Assembly (NCBI RefSeq): GCF_014202315.1
Contig: NZ_JACHGN010000003.1
Location: forward strand, 186,001 to 250,000
Length of the DNA: 64,000 nucleotides
Direction of reading: 5' to 3'
Source of the DNA: Thermocatellispora tengchongensis
GTDB taxonomy: Bacteria; Actinomycetota; Actinomycetes; Streptosporangiales; Streptosporangiaceae
Part shown: one piece after another, positions 40,361 through 48,989 of the stretch
Position numbering within the stretch: position 1 is the stretch's first letter
Layout of the letters: each line of letters opens with the position of its first letter
Program-made: the position numbers and the translations under genes
Notes under the pieces: generated by a model
Databases searched by the model: none
The model's input: the letters and a program-made list of their open reading frames with translations, nothing else
Told to the model about the DNA's origin: nothing

Positions 40361-43300
40361 TCAGAAGGGCGCGTCTCTGGCCAGGTGGGTGACCTCCGGA
40401 AGGTAGGGGTCCAGCTCGCCGGGCTCGAACCGGCACATGCCCACCACGTGCCAGAACTGGTGGCCGATGTCGCCCTCCACCTTGTAGCGGCCGTCGGGGG
40501 CGATGGCGGCCCAGCCCTCCTGAAGGCCGAGCAGCGTGACCCGCAGCCGGGCGGGACCGTCGCCGGGCAGGTCCCAGACGAGCACCACGCCGTCGTCGCC
40601 GCCCGCGGCCAGCGAGGCGCCGTCGGGCGCGTAGGCGAGAGAGGAGACGCGGCGCGCCGGGCCGGTGAGCGTGCGCAGCAGGTGCCCGGTCGCCGGGTCC
40701 CACAGCCGGACCACGGCGTCGTCGCCGGCCGTGGCCAGGGTGCCGCCGTCGGGGCTGCAGGCCGCGGCCCACAGGCGTCCCTCGTGCCCGGTGATCGTGC
40801 GGGCCGGCCGGGGCGGCCAGGACCGCCCGGCGCGCTGCTCCCACACGCACGCGCGCCCGTCGTGGCCCACGCTGATCAGGCCGGCGCCGTCGGGGGTGAA
40901 CGCCAGCTCGTACACGCGGCCGGTGTGCCCCTCCAGCGTGGCCACCAGGCCGCCGCTCTCGACGTGCCACACGCGTACCAGCCGGTCGTCGCAGCCGGTG
41001 GCCACGAACCGCCCGTCGGGGCTGAAGGCGATGGCGCGCACCCGCCCGTGGTGGTCGGCCAGGTCGGCGACCTGGCGTCCGGTCGGCCGGTACCACACCC
41101 GTACGCTGTCGTCGTCGTTGGCGGTGGCGATGTGCTCGCCGTCGGGGCTGAACGCCTCCGCCCACACGTGCTCGGTCTCGGCGTGCAGCTCGCGCTCGTA
41201 GTCGCCGCTGACCGCGTTCCAGAAGTGCACCCCGCCGTCGTTGCTGGCCGCCGCCAGCGTGGGCCCGGTGGGGCTGAAGGCCACCGACACCAGCCGGTCG
41301 GCCGTGCCGGTGAACTCGCGCAGCCGCACCCCGGTGCGCGGGTCCCACAGCCGGACGACCCCGTCGTTGCCGCTGGTGGCCAGCATGGTGCCGTCGGCGC
41401 TGTACCGGACGCGGGTGATCCGCCTGCCGTGGCCGCGCAGCACCCGGCGCACCTCGCCGGTCGCGACGTCCCACAGCCGGGCGGTGCCGTCGTTGGAGCT
41501 GGTGGCGAGCTGCGCCGAGTCGGGCCGGAACGCGAACGGCCACACCGAGCCGCGGTGGCCGGACAGGTCCATCCGCTCCCGTCCGCCCGCCACGCCCTGC
41601 AACCGCACCGCCCCGTCGGAGTCGCCGCTGGCCAGCAGGGCGCCGTCGGGGCTGAACGCGAGCTGGTACACCGCCGCGCCGTGGGTGGTGTGCACGCCGC
41701 GCGGCTCGCCCGCGGCCGGGTCCCACAGCCGTACGACGCCGACGGTGTCGCCGGTCGCCAGCAGTGCGCCCGACGGGGAGAAGGCCAGCGCGTAGATGCG
41801 CCCGGCGTGGCCGGTCAGCTCGTGGGCGACCGCTCCGTCGCCCGGACGCCACAGCCGCACCACGCCCTCGCGGTCGCCGGCGGCGAGCATGGCGCCGTCG
41901 GGGCTGAACGCCACCCGGTAGACCGCGCCCCGGTGCCCGGACAGTGTGCGGGTCATCGTGCCCGAGGCGACGTCCCAGAGCCGGATCACCGCGCCGGCGT
42001 CGCCGGTCACCAGCGTGCCGCCGCCCCGGTCGAACGCCGCGGTGTAGATCGGCGCCTGGTGCCCGGCCAGGCGGTGCCGCAGCGCCCCGGTCGCGGTGTC
42101 CCACACCCGTACGTCGCCGTCGGCGCCCCCGGCCACCACCAGCGTGCCGTCGGGGCTGAACAGCACCGGCCACACCCCGTCGGGATGCCCCGCCAGCACG
42201 TGCAGCGGCCGGGCGGTGACCGGGTCCCACAGCCGTACGGTGCCGTCGCTCGCGCCGGTGGCCAGCAGGTCGCCGCCGGCGTGGAAGACCACGGCGTAGA
42301 CCCGGCCGCGGTGGCCGTGCAGGGTGCGTATGGGCAGGCCGGTGGCGCTCTCGCACAGCAGCACCCCGCCGTCGTCGCAGCCCATGGCGACGATCTCGCC
42401 GTCGGGGCTGTAGGCGACCGGCTCGGGCAGCCTGCTGGTCTGGTAGTGGTAGCCGAACGGCACCCCGAGCGCGGCGGGCGCGAGCTGCGTCTCGACCGGC
42501 ATGCCGGGGGCGATCCCGGCGCCGCGCAGCTCGGGGGCGCCGGTCAGGGTGCCGGTGACGTCGATGAGCGCGGCCCGCCGCCACCTGCTGCCGGCCAGCG
42601 ACACGTCGCGCAGGTCGGCGCGGGGCAGCACGGCCCGGGTCAGGTCGGCGCCGCTCAGGTCGGCCCCGGCCAGCGTGGCCTCGTCCAGCCGGGCGCCCAC
42701 CAGCTTGGCCCCGCGCAGCACGGCCCGCGACAGGTCGGCGCCGACCAGCCTGGCCTCGGTCAGGTCGGCCCCGGTCAGGTCCACCTCGCGCAGGTCGCGG
42801 GAGGACAGGTCCTCCCCGCGCAGGCTCGCCCCGCGCAGGTCGGCCGCCGCCGGGATGCGCAGCCTGCTGGTGATCTTGATGGCGTTGCCGCGCGGGACGT
42901 CGCCGGCGGCGGGATCGGTGAGCACGGCCGCCGCCCAGTCCTGCAGCGCCCGCACGTCGGCCAGGTCGCACAGGAAGTCCACGGTGAGCTGCGACAGCGG
43001 CCTGCGGGCCAGCGCGGCGACGCCGTCGCCGTCCAGGTGGGCCGCGATGTGCCCGGCCACCAGCCACTCCATCACCGAGGAGTGGATGAACCCGAACAGG
43101 CCCTCCTCGGTGCGCACCATCAGGCTGCCCGTGCCCATGGCGTGGGCGGCCTGCGGCACCGACAGCCGCCCGTCGGCGAGGTGGGTCAGCGTCTCGGCGA
43201 TCTCGGTCAGCTCGGCCAGGCGCAGGAAGGACTCGCCGCTCTCCCACAGCCGCAGCGCCAGCGCGGTCACCGCCTGGCGCAGCTCGCCCGCGCGCAGCCC

Positions 43301-46141
43301 GGCCGCCCCGCCGGGCACGCCGTGGACCCGCCGCTCCTCGAAGTCGAGCCAGGACGACAGGATCTCCTCATACAGCAGCGCGGCGCTGATCGTGTGCCGC
43401 GCCCGCGCCACCGCCTCCAGCCGCTCCTCGTCCAGGTCGGCGATGAAGCTGAGCATGCGCGGGTTGCTCGCCAGCCCGAGCAGGTCCTCGATGCCGCTCA
43501 TCAGCGCCAGCCGCCGCCCGGCCGCCCGCTCGTCGCCGCCGTAACGGTTGACGAGGTAGGAATGGATCTGCGCCCGGGTGAAGTCGGCGACGCTGAACAC
43601 CCGCCGCTGCGGCAGCAGCCCCACCTTGTCGCCGAGCGCGGTCAGCACCTGCCCCTGCGACTTGAAGTGCTGGGTGCGGCTGGCCACCACGATCTTGGCC
43701 TGGTCCTGCGCGGCCTGGAGCAGCCGCTCCAGGTGGTCGGCCGCCCGGTCGTAGGTGACCCGGGTGACCAGCTCGTCGAACCCGTCGAACAGCAGCACGA
43801 TCCGGCCCTGGCGCAGCATGTAGTGGAACGCCTTGAGGTCGATCAGCTCCTCGCCGTGGTTGGCGAGGTGCGCCGCCACCAGCCCGTCCACCGAGTGCGC
43901 CTTGTCCAGCGCGCGCAGCTCGATCAGGATCGGGGTCAGGTGCGGCAGCTCGGCGGGGATGCGCCGGGCCAGCTCGCGCAGCGCGAAGGTCTTGCCGTGG
44001 CCGAAGTCGCCCAGCACCAGCAGGAACCGCCCGTGGTCGGTCGCGAGCAGCCGCATCAGCTCGTCGGTCAGCCCCTCGCGCACGGTCGTGCCCGGCCGGT
44101 CCACCTCGCGGAAGCGCTGCGGCACGTACAGGCGGGGCGGGTAGCGCCCGTCGGCGTGCAGCCGGGCGGTCTGCTCGGCGACGTACGCCGACAGGTCCAG
44201 CAACCCCTGGAACTCGGTGAAGCTGCGCAGCCGCAGCCCGCGCCGCAGCATCTCCTCGCGCAGCGCCCGCGGCGGGGGAGGGCCCTGGTAGACCAGCTCG
44301 GCGCCCTGCTCCGCCCCGGAGGCGTGCACGTGCCCGGCGAACTCCTCCACGTCGGCCGCGGTGAGCGGGCCGACGTGCGCGCCTATCCGGACCTGCCGGA
44401 CGAACCCGTCCTCGGGGTAGGTGACCAGGAGCTGCGGCGGGTCGGCGTCCACCCGCCGGATCTTGGCCCGCTCGTGCCGGGCCTCGCACACCTCGGCGAT
44501 CCGGTCCAGCAGCAGCTCCGCCGGGCCGCGCGGGCGCTCCGGCTCGGCCGGCTCCGCCTCGGCGGCCGGGCCCGGGGCGGGGGCCTGGGCGCGCGAGGCG
44601 GGGGACGCGGGGGAGGGCAGGGCGGCCCCGGCCGACCGCCAGGTGTGCGGCAGGACGCGCGGGGGCGCGATCTCGTCCCCGGCGTCCCCGATGTCCCCGA
44701 TCTCCCTGATGTCCCCGGTGTCCCGGCGGTCGCGGTCCCACACCCGCAGCCCGTCGCGGGACACCTCGACCAGCCGGTGCCGGCCCGGCCCGAGCGCGGG
44801 CAGCGCCGGCACGCCCGCCGCCCGCCCGTACTCCTCGCCCGGCGGGCGTCCGCCGTGCAGCAGCAGGTTCAGCCGCCGGCCGAGCAGCCGCTCCAGCGTG
44901 CCCGCGTCGCGCAGGTACGGCGCCGCCGGCGGGTGGCCGAGCACGCCGATCCGCAGCCAGCCCTCCTCCTCGAACGGCCGCAGCCGCTCGGCGAACCAGG
45001 CCGCCTGCGCCTCGCCGACCAGGCCGTAGGAGTCCTCCTCGCGGTGGCTCATCGCCATCGTGGAGTTCAGCCCGGCCACGGCCACCTTCAGCTCCGGCGC
45101 CGTGTAGAGGGTCCACGGCTGGGCGCTGTCGAACACCGGCCCGTCCAGGCCCTGGTACAGCTCCTCGAACAGCGTCGCGAAGTGCCGCCACTTCGGCCAG
45201 TACGGCGGCTGCGGCGGCACGTCGTCGGCCTCGCAGGTGGCGAAGTACGCCCGCGAGGCCGCCTTGGTCACGTCCCTCGGCCCCGGCACGATGACCACCC
45301 GCTGCGGCTCCAGGCCGAGCAGCACCCGTAACCCGGTCAGGAACGTCGTCGCCTCGCCGAACTCCCTGCGGCTGCCCGACTCGGTCAGGTCTCCGGTCAC
45401 CACGAGCAGGTCGGGGCGCGGCACCCCGGCGTCGCGCAGCCGGGTCAGGTCGGCCCACACGCGCGGCTGGAGCTCGGCCGCGGTCAGCGGCTCGTCCTCC
45501 TCCGCGAGCCCGCGGCCGAACCGGGGCCCGGACAGGTGCAGCAGCGTGATCGACTCGCGCGCGTCCTCGGCGGCGGGCGCGGCCGGGTAGGCGGGCGGGG
45601 CCACCGGCGTGCGCCGGATGCGCGCCGGCTCGCGCCGCGGCTCGGCCGCCGCCACGACCTCCCCGGCGAGGGGCTGCGGCCCGTTCGGGAACGCGGGCCG
45701 CTCGGCCGGCTTGGCCCGTCCCGCCAGGCTCTGCCTGATCCGCTCCAGCAGCAGCGCCCTGGCCTCCTCGGCCCGGGTGACGCCGACCAGGTCCACCCAC
45801 GTGATCGTGGACAGCAGCCCCTCCAGCGGGGTGTCCTCCAGCCGGATCGTGACCAGCTTGTTGGACGGGTTGGCGGGATCGGCGCGCAGCGCGGCCTGCC
45901 ACTCCATCCGGCCGTAGCGGGAGCGCAGGTAGTTGCGCGACAGCACCGCCACCACCAGGGCCGCCTCGCTGACGCCGCGGTCCATGAAGTCGATGAAGTT
46001 GGTGCCGGGCACGAAGTCCCACGCCTGGATCATGGTGCGGTACCCCGCGGCCTCCAGCTCCCAGGCGATCCACGCGGCCCAGCGCTCGTCGGCGGGGGAG
46101 TAGCTGACGAAGATGTCCACCGGCCTGTCGTCGCGTGCCAT
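40361..46141 (-). CDS. TIR / degenerate phosphoesterase / NACHT / pentapeptide / WD40 STAND protein
   Basis: A 1,926-residue multidomain ATPase. Domains: TIR (1-150; VDIFVSYSPADERWAAWI, with Glu80 in YGRMEW at the usual NADase glutamate position); a calcineurin-like phosphoesterase fold (about 195-440) whose metal motifs are mutated; a Pro/Ala linker; a conserved segment of unknown role (about 535-690); NACHT NTPase with Walker A GDFGHGKT (711-718, Lys717) and Walker B LLFDGFDE (783-790); a helical region; pentapeptide repeats (about 1100-1184, ADLxxAxL pattern); about fifteen WD40 repeats (1235-1860); and a conserved tail (GWAAIAPDGRYK, FWHVVGMCRFEPGELDPYLP). By family, STAND proteins oligomerise after sensing a ligand through their repeats, and TIR effectors deplete NAD+; an antiphage role is inference. 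The ATG lacks a strong ribosome-binding site. Confidence 0.92.
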   Translation of the reverse strand: MARDDRPVDIFVSYSPADERWAAWIAWELEAAGYRTMIQAWDFVPGTNFIDFMDRGVSEAALVVAVLSRNYLRSRYGRMEWQAALRADPANPSNKLVTIRLEDTPLEGLLSTITWVDLVGVTRAEEARALLLERIRQSLAGRAKPAERPAFPNGPQPLAGEVVAAAEPRREPARIRRTPVAPPAYPAAPAAEDARESITLLHLSGPRFGRGLAEEDEPLTAAELQPRVWADLTRLRDAGVPRPDLLVVTGDLTESGSRREFGEATTFLTGLRVLLGLEPQRVVIVPGPRDVTKAASRAYFATCEADDVPPQPPYWPKWRHFATLFEELYQGLDGPVFDSAQPWTLYTAPELKVAVAGLNSTMAMSHREEDSYGLVGEAQAAWFAERLRPFEEEGWLRIGVLGHPPAAPYLRDAGTLERLLGRRLNLLLHGGRPPGEEYGRAAGVPALPALGPGRHRLVEVSRDGLRVWDRDRRDTGDIREIGDIGDAGDEIAPPRVLPHTWRSAGAALPSPASPASRAQAPAPGPAAEAEPAEPERPRGPAELLLDRIAEVCEARHERAKIRRVDADPPQLLVTYPEDGFVRQVRIGAHVGPLTAADVEEFAGHVHASGAEQGAELVYQGPPPPRALREEMLRRGLRLRSFTEFQGLLDLSAYVAEQTARLHADGRYPPRLYVPQRFREVDRPGTTVREGLTDELMRLLATDHGRFLLVLGDFGHGKTFALRELARRIPAELPHLTPILIELRALDKAHSVDGLVAAHLANHGEELIDLKAFHYMLRQGRIVLLFDGFDELVTRVTYDRAADHLERLLQAAQDQAKIVVASRTQHFKSQGQVLTALGDKVGLLPQRRVFSVADFTRAQIHSYLVNRYGGDERAAGRRLALMSGIEDLLGLASNPRMLSFIADLDEERLEAVARARHTISAALLYEEILSSWLDFEERRVHGVPGGAAGLRAGELRQAVTALALRLWESGESFLRLAELTEIAETLTHLADGRLSVPQAAHAMGTGSLMVRTEEGLFGFIHSSVMEWLVAGHIAAHLDGDGVAALARRPLSQLTVDFLCDLADVRALQDWAAAVLTDPAAGDVPRGNAIKITSRLRIPAAADLRGASLRGEDLSSRDLREVDLTGADLTEARLVGADLSRAVLRGAKLVGARLDEATLAGADLSGADLTRAVLPRADLRDVSLAGSRWRRAALIDVTGTLTGAPELRGAGIAPGMPVETQLAPAALGVPFGYHYQTSRLPEPVAYSPDGEIVAMGCDDGGVLLCESATGLPIRTLHGHRGRVYAVVFHAGGDLLATGASDGTVRLWDPVTARPLHVLAGHPDGVWPVLFSPDGTLVVAGGADGDVRVWDTATGALRHRLAGHQAPIYTAAFDRGGGTLVTGDAGAVIRLWDVASGTMTRTLSGHRGAVYRVAFSPDGAMLAAGDREGVVRLWRPGDGAVAHELTGHAGRIYALAFSPSGALLATGDTVGVVRLWDPAAGEPRGVHTTHGAAVYQLAFSPDGALLASGDSDGAVRLQGVAGGRERMDLSGHRGSVWPFAFRPDSAQLATSSNDGTARLWDVATGEVRRVLRGHGRRITRVRYSADGTMLATSGNDGVVRLWDPRTGVRLREFTGTADRLVSVAFSPTGPTLAAASNDGGVHFWNAVSGDYERELHAETEHVWAEAFSPDGEHIATANDDDSVRVWYRPTGRQVADLADHHGRVRAIAFSPDGRFVATGCDDRLVRVWHVESGGLVATLEGHTGRVYELAFTPDGAGLISVGHDGRACVWEQRAGRSWPPRPARTITGHEGRLWAAACSPDGGTLATAGDDAVVRLWDPATGHLLRTLTGPARRVSSLAYAPDGASLAAGGDDGVVLVWDLPGDGPARLRVTLLGLQEGWAAIAPDGRYKVEGDIGHQFWHVVGMCRFEPGELDPYLPEVTHLARDAPF

Positions 46142-46246
46142 GCCCCTCGCCCCTCCGTCCGCGGCGTCCTGCGCCCCCGGGAGCCAGTATCGCCCGGCGG
46201 GGCCGGGTTCCGGGGAACGATTCGATCAACGGGCGGATGTGCGATC

Positions 46247-47440
46247 ATGGCCGTCGTGAGCCGATGGCGACCGGGCACCCTCGACCTCGTGCGTCTCGGC
46301 CTGTTCGCGGCCGGGCTGGTGTGCGTGCCGACCGGCCTGCTGCCCGCCGCCGACGCCGCCCGCAGCCTGAGCGAGATCGGCCCGCTGCTGCTGTTCCTGA
46401 TCGGCGTGATCGTCCTGGCCGAGCTGGCCAAGGAGGCCCAGGTCTTCGACGTGATCGCCACCCGCCTGGCGATCATCGGCCGGGGCCGCTACCCGGCGCT
46501 GTTCCTGCTGTGCACCGCCTTCGCCGCGGTGGTCACGATCTTCCTCAACCTGGACACCACCGCCGTCCTGCTCACCCCGGTCATGCTCGCACTCGCCGCG
46601 CGGGCCGAGATCGCCGCCCTGCCGCTGGCCATGACCACCGTGTGGCTGGCCAACACCGCCAGCCTGCTGCTGCCGGTCTCCAACCTGACCAATCTGCTGG
46701 CGATGAACCACGTGGAGATGTCCACCCAGGAGTTCGCCGCGCGGATGTGGGCGCCGCAGCTCGCCTCGATCGCGGTCACGATGGTGTTCCTGTGGGTCTT
46801 CTACTGGCGGCGCGGCGAGCGCGGCGCCGACCGCTACCAGCCGCCCGAGCCGGTGCGGATCGCCGACCCGGTCCTGTTCGCGGTCTCCGCGGCGGCGTGC
46901 CTGCTGTTCATCGTCGCGCTGCTGCTGGAGGTGGCGGTCGGGATCGCCGCGCCGGTCGCGGCGGCCGTGGTCGTCGCGGTCTTCGCCGTACGCGGGCGCT
47001 CCCACCTGTCGTGGAGCCTGTTCCCCTGGCAGCTCGTGGTGTTCGTCACCGGCCTGTTCCTGGTGGTGCCCACGCTGAGCAGGTTCGGCCTGTCGGAGGT
47101 CATGACCGCGCTGATCGGCACCGACGGCGGCGGCGACGGTGCCTACCGCGCCGCCGCCGCGGGCGCGGGCCTGTCCAACCTGCTGAACAACCTCCCCGCG
47201 TACGCCGCCGCCGAGCAGGTCATCCCGCCCGGCAACCGCGACCAGCTCCTCGCGCTGCTGATCGGCACCAACGTCGGGCCGCTGATCACCCCGTGGGCGT
47301 CGCTGGCCACGCTGCTGTGGTTCGAGTGGTGCCGGCGGCGCGGGGTGCGGGTGCCGATCGGCAAGTTCCTGCTCACCGGAACCGGCCTGGCGGTGGCCGG
47401 CCTCGCCGCCACCGTCGCCGCCCTGCTGCTCACCGCCTAG
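46247..47440 (+). CDS. ArsB/NhaD-superfamily (SLC13-like) permease
   Basis: A 397-residue integral membrane protein with about ten to twelve hydrophobic segments. Signatures of the ion-transporter superfamily are LNLDTTAVLLTPVML (first half) and NLLNNLPAYAAAE (second half), together with NTASLLLPVSNLTNLLA. ArsB exports arsenite and NhaD sodium; nothing in the sequence chooses between these or another anion. No arsR or arsC is nearby. ATG 46247 is chosen, but GTG 46256 is equally possible. It diverges from the TIR-NACHT gene across 105 bp and converges on the phosphatase gene. Confidence 0.88.
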   Translation: MAVVSRWRPGTLDLVRLGLFAAGLVCVPTGLLPAADAARSLSEIGPLLLFLIGVIVLAELAKEAQVFDVIATRLAIIGRGRYPALFLLCTAFAAVVTIFLNLDTTAVLLTPVMLALAARAEIAALPLAMTTVWLANTASLLLPVSNLTNLLAMNHVEMSTQEFAARMWAPQLASIAVTMVFLWVFYWRRGERGADRYQPPEPVRIADPVLFAVSAAACLLFIVALLLEVAVGIAAPVAAAVVVAVFAVRGRSHLSWSLFPWQLVVFVTGLFLVVPTLSRFGLSEVMTALIGTDGGGDGAYRAAAAGAGLSNLLNNLPAYAAAEQVIPPGNRDQLLALLIGTNVGPLITPWASLATLLWFEWCRRRGVRVPIGKFLLTGTGLAVAGLAATVAALLLTA

Positions 47441-47447
47441 GCGCGGC

Positions 47448-48254
47448 TCACCCGGCTACGGTCTCCAGCAGCTCGTCCAGCCGCCGCGGATGGCAGGCGA
47501 CGAAGGTGCGCTCCTGGTCGGGCAGCGTGATGTCGCAGGCGAACGGGGTGCCGTCGAACCCGCGCACCGCCATGCCCGCCTCCTGCGCCAGCAGCAGCCC
47601 GCCGGGCAGGTCCACCAGCTCGGCGCGGTAGCCCACGATGCCGTCGATGTCGCCGCGGGCCAGCATCGCCCAGGCGAGCAGCGGGGCCCACAGTTGCAGC
47701 ACCCGGCGGGCGCGCAGGCCCAGCGCGTTCCTGACCGCCCCGGCGACCGGGTCGCCGCGGCGTACGCCGTGGCCCTGGGTCCAGGCCACGGTGGGGCCGT
47801 GCGCGGTCGGGCGGTACGGCGGGCTCAGCCGGCGGCCGCCGGGCCCCACCGCGCCCCGGCCGTGCACCGCCGACCAGGTGCGCCCGGTCACCGGCTCGTG
47901 CACCACGCCCAGCACCGGCGCGCCGTCCCGGCACAGCGCCAGGCCAACGACGTACACGGGCAGGCCGATCGCCACGTTGTTGGTGCCGTCGAGCGGATCG
48001 ACCAGCCAGGTCCACTCGCCGTCGGCCGCGCCCGCCAGGCCCGACTCCTCGGCGATCACCCGGTGGCCGGGGAAGCCGGTCAGCAGCCGCTCCAGGATGA
48101 GCTTCTCCGCGGCCATGTCGAGGTCGGTCACCACGTCGCCGCCCCCGCCCTTGGCCCGCACCCGAGGTCCCGCCCCGGACACGCCGTCCAGCAGCAGCGC
48201 GCCCGCCGCCTCGGCGGCCTCCACGGCCACCCGCAGCGCGTGGTCGAGGTCCAT
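47448..48254 (-). CDS. Inositol monophosphatase-family phosphatase
   Basis: A 268-residue Mg-dependent phosphatase of the IMPase/FBPase/CysQ/HisN superfamily. Metal-binding motifs: VIAEESG (Glu), WLVDPLDGTNN (Asp-Pro-Leu-Asp) and, C-terminally, ELVDLPGGLLLAQEAG, where the usual Trp-Asp-x-Ala is replaced by Val-Asp-Leu-Pro. The substrate could be an inositol, nucleotide or histidinol phosphate. A good ribosome-binding site (GGAGGGG) precedes the ATG. It is 54 bp downstream of the cupin gene on the same strand, so it is probably the last gene of a three-gene operon. Confidence 0.88.
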   Translation of the reverse strand: MDLDHALRVAVEAAEAAGALLLDGVSGAGPRVRAKGGGGDVVTDLDMAAEKLILERLLTGFPGHRVIAEESGLAGAADGEWTWLVDPLDGTNNVAIGLPVYVVGLALCRDGAPVLGVVHEPVTGRTWSAVHGRGAVGPGGRRLSPPYRPTAHGPTVAWTQGHGVRRGDPVAGAVRNALGLRARRVLQLWAPLLAWAMLARGDIDGIVGYRAELVDLPGGLLLAQEAGMAVRGFDGTPFACDITLPDQERTFVACHPRRLDELLETVAG

Positions 48255-48308
48255 GGCCCCTCCTCGCTCCCGTGCCTGCCCGGGGCGCCGGCGGCCCCCG
48301 GCCGATGT

Positions 48309-48989
48309 CTACCCGAGCAGCCGCCCGGCCGCCAGCCTCGCCGCCATCGCGGTCTCCTCCGGCCGGCACCGCGCCCGGGTGACGCGGTGCGGCCGGGCGG
48401 TCAGCGGGCCCAGCGACAGGTCGGCGCCGCGCTCGTACCCGCGGCCGAGGGCGACCGTGGCGACCTCCTCGCCCGCGGGCACGACGCTGCTGTGGAACAC
48501 CCCGGCGGGCAGCGCGTACACCTCGCCCGCGCCGTGCTCGGCCGTGCGCCCGCGCGAGTAGCGGACCGTGCGGCCGGTGGGCTCGATGTCGTCGTGCCCG
48601 GGGCCGCTGACCACGTGGCAGACGCGGTGGGTCGCCGCGTCGCCGCCGGCGTCGGCGACCTCGGCCAGCTCGTTGCGCAGCGAGCCGTACAGGACGTAGC
48701 TGAGCAGGTCCCAGCTATGGCAGTGGACCTGGGACGTGGTGATCCGCGGCGCCGGCGGCAGCGCCGCGGCCAGGCGCGCCGACCAGACGTGCACGCACAC
48801 GCCCGTGTCGCCGTCGCGCTCGATGGGCAGGCAGGTGAAGCCGAGCGGATGGCGTACGGCCGTGACCGCGGAGCCGCCCGAGGAGGCGTCCGCGGCGACG
48901 GCCGAGAGCACCTCGCGGGCCCAGGCCGGGATCGACCGGTGCCCGGTGCCGCCGGTCATCTCGCGGTACAAGTCGCGGTATCTCATCAC
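48309..48989 (-). CDS. Cupin-like protein
   Basis: A 226-residue protein with the features of a single-domain cupin. A metal-binding His-x-His occurs at 89 and 91 in QVHCHSWDLLSYVLYGSLRNE, followed by beta strands and the second half-motif EVYALPAGVFHSS with another histidine. The N-terminal 60 residues precede the barrel. The role is unknown; cysteine-dioxygenase-like or sugar-binding cupins are possible. Its ATG overlaps the stop of the upstream membrane-protein gene (ATGA), so the two are translationally coupled. Confidence 0.65.
   Translation of the reverse strand: MMRYRDLYREMTGGTGHRSIPAWAREVLSAVAADASSGGSAVTAVRHPLGFTCLPIERDGDTGVCVHVWSARLAAALPPAPRITTSQVHCHSWDLLSYVLYGSLRNELAEVADAGGDAATHRVCHVVSGPGHDDIEPTGRTVRYSRGRTAEHGAGEVYALPAGVFHSSVVPAGEEVATVALGRGYERGADLSLGPLTARPHRVTRARCRPEETAMAARLAAGRLLG

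Noticed and set aside
40385-45331. A 1,648-codon plus-strand open frame opposite the STAND gene
   Set aside because: The translation has no domain and mirrors the WD40 and NACHT codons; the minus strand shows clear TIR, NACHT and WD40 motifs.
46247-47440. Arsenite-resistance operon
   Set aside because: The permease belongs to the ArsB/NhaD superfamily, but there is no arsR, arsC or arsA nearby, so I give no ars label.
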